Source: Pseudomonadota bacterium
GTDB taxonomy: Bacteria; Pseudomonadota; Gammaproteobacteria; Steroidobacterales; Steroidobacteraceae
DNA: 6,071 nucleotides
NCBI GenBank assembly: GCA_021792815.1
Contig: JAJYTX010000193.1
Coordinates: 1-6,071 of the forward strand
Reading direction: 5' to 3'
A program made the translations under genes and the position numbers. A model generated the notes under the pieces. That model saw only the letters and a list, made by a program, of their open reading frames with translations. It was not told the DNA's origin and did not search any database. Of this stretch, positions 5,224-6,071 are shown piece after piece; the stretch's first letter is position 1; each line of letters begins with the position of its first letter.

Positions 5224-6071
5224 TCAGCGCTTCAGCGCCCGGGCAAGCGCTTCGGCCAGCACGCCATGTCCCTGCGGCTCGGAGACTCGGACCGCAGGCG
5301 CACGCGGCCTGGGATGCGGGGGCGGGGTGCGGCCGCGATCCGCCCCACGCCCCGATGCCGGACCGGAGGGGCCGCGCGCCGCCTCATCGAGCTTCATGCT
5401 GAGCGCGATGCGCCGGCGCTGCAGGTCGACCTCGAGCACCTTGACCTTCACGACATCACCGGCTTTCACCAGCTCGCGCGGGTCCTTGACGAATCGGTGC
5501 GCCATCATCGAGATGTGCACCAGTCCGTCCTGGTGAACGCCGATGTCGACGAACGCCCCGAAATTGGTGACGTTCGTGACTACCCCTTCGAGCAGCATGC
5601 CAGGCGCCACGTCCTTCAGGTCCTCGACGCCTTCCTGGAAGACGGCGGTCTTGAACTCCGGGCGCGGATCACGACCCGGCTTCTCGAGCTCGCGCAGAAT
5701 ATCCTGCACGGTCGGGAGCCCGAAACGCGCGTCCGTGTAGCGGGCAGGGTCGATCTGCCTGAGCACGCGTGATTCACCCATCACCTGCGCGAGCGGCCTG
5801 CCGAGGTCCGCGAGCATGCGCTCGACGAGCGGATAGGCTTCCGGATGCACCGCCGAGCGATCGAGCGGGCTCTCGCCGCCGTTGACGCGCAGGAACCCCG
5901 CCGCCTGCTCGAACGTCTTGGCGCCGAGCCGCGGCACCTGACGCAGCCCGTCCCGATTCGCAAAAGCGCCGTTCTCGTCGCGATAGCGCACGATCGCCTC
6001 GGCAAGGGAAGCCGACAGCCCGGAGATCCGCGCAAGCAACGCAGGAGAAGCGGTGTTGACATCGACTCCCA
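5224..6071 (-). CDS. tex: Tex transcription-accessory / S1 RNA-binding protein, N-terminus cut by window edge
   Basis: The C-terminal 281 residues of a Tex (YhgF-like) protein, normally about 750-800 residues; the start lies beyond the right edge. The frame is open to the last base and begins [18 protein letters not shown], the start of the helix-hairpin-helix region (about 1-65), so an internal start at the TTG at 6039 is not real. A second helical module (about 70-135) carries the conserved [23 protein letters not shown] segment. An S1 domain (about 157-228) reads [30 protein letters not shown] and [20 protein letters not shown] low-complexity Pro/Arg/Gly tail ends in [13 protein letters not shown], like the short helix closing other Tex proteins. 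Tex binds nucleic acid and is linked to transcription and RNA turnover. All parts visible are intact. Confidence 0.97.
   Translation of the reverse strand, partial: GVDVNTASPALLARISGLSASLAEAIVRYRDENGAFANRDGLRQVPRLGAKTFEQAAGFLRVNGGESPLDRSAVHPEAYPLVERMLADLGRPLAQVMGESRVLRQIDPARYTDARFGLPTVQDILRELEKPGRDPRPEFKTAVFQEGVEDLKDVAPGMLLEGVVTNVTNFGAFVDIGVHQDGLVHISMMAHRFVKDPRELVKAGDVVKVKVLEVDLQRRRIALSMKLDEAARGPSGPASGRGADRGRTPPPHPRPRAPAVRVSEPQGHGVLAEALARALKR

Noticed and set aside
5224..6039. A separate 271-residue S1 protein starting at the TTG at 6039
   Set aside because: The frame stays open through the window edge with Tex-like residues ([10 protein letters not shown]) before that codon, so it is the C-terminal part of a longer Tex protein.

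Overview
The window is GC-rich bacterial chromosome with dense, strongly codon-biased genes and short intergenic gaps. The closest family resemblances are a Tex-type RNA-binding protein, a RocR-like REC-EAL protein and an NtrB-like hybrid histidine kinase. Together they suggest a proteobacterium, probably a high-GC gammaproteobacterium; this is inference from recalled family members, not from a search. There are no tRNA, rRNA, CRISPR or transposase features and no sign of a mobile element.

Layout, left to right. A short-chain dehydrogenase/reductase reads leftward off the left edge (1-627, minus). Next comes a 342-base non-coding region (628-969). It holds a perfect 30-bp palindrome just upstream of the dehydrogenase start and a good sigma70-type promoter for the next gene. 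A response regulator with an EAL cyclic-di-GMP phosphodiesterase output (970-2115, plus) meets a soluble GAF/HisKA/HATPase/REC hybrid sensor kinase (2125-3876, minus) tail to tail, with only 9 bases between stops. A 245-base structured gap (3877-4121) separates the kinase from a pirin-family bicupin protein (4122-5075, minus). A 148-base gap with a strong hairpin follows. The C-terminal part of a Tex transcription-accessory protein (5224-6071, minus) then runs off the right edge.

The kinase and the REC-EAL protein plausibly form one signalling unit. The kinase would sense a cytoplasmic cue through its GAF domain and control cyclic-di-GMP breakdown by phosphorylating the receiver of the EAL protein. 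The dehydrogenase, pirin and Tex genes look like ordinary neighbours with no evident functional link to that pair. Apart from the signalling pair, the points most worth a second look are non-coding: the 30-bp palindrome before the dehydrogenase, the hairpin in the pirin leader, and overlapping inverted repeats between pirin and the kinase. Nothing here is clearly a new type of biological system.
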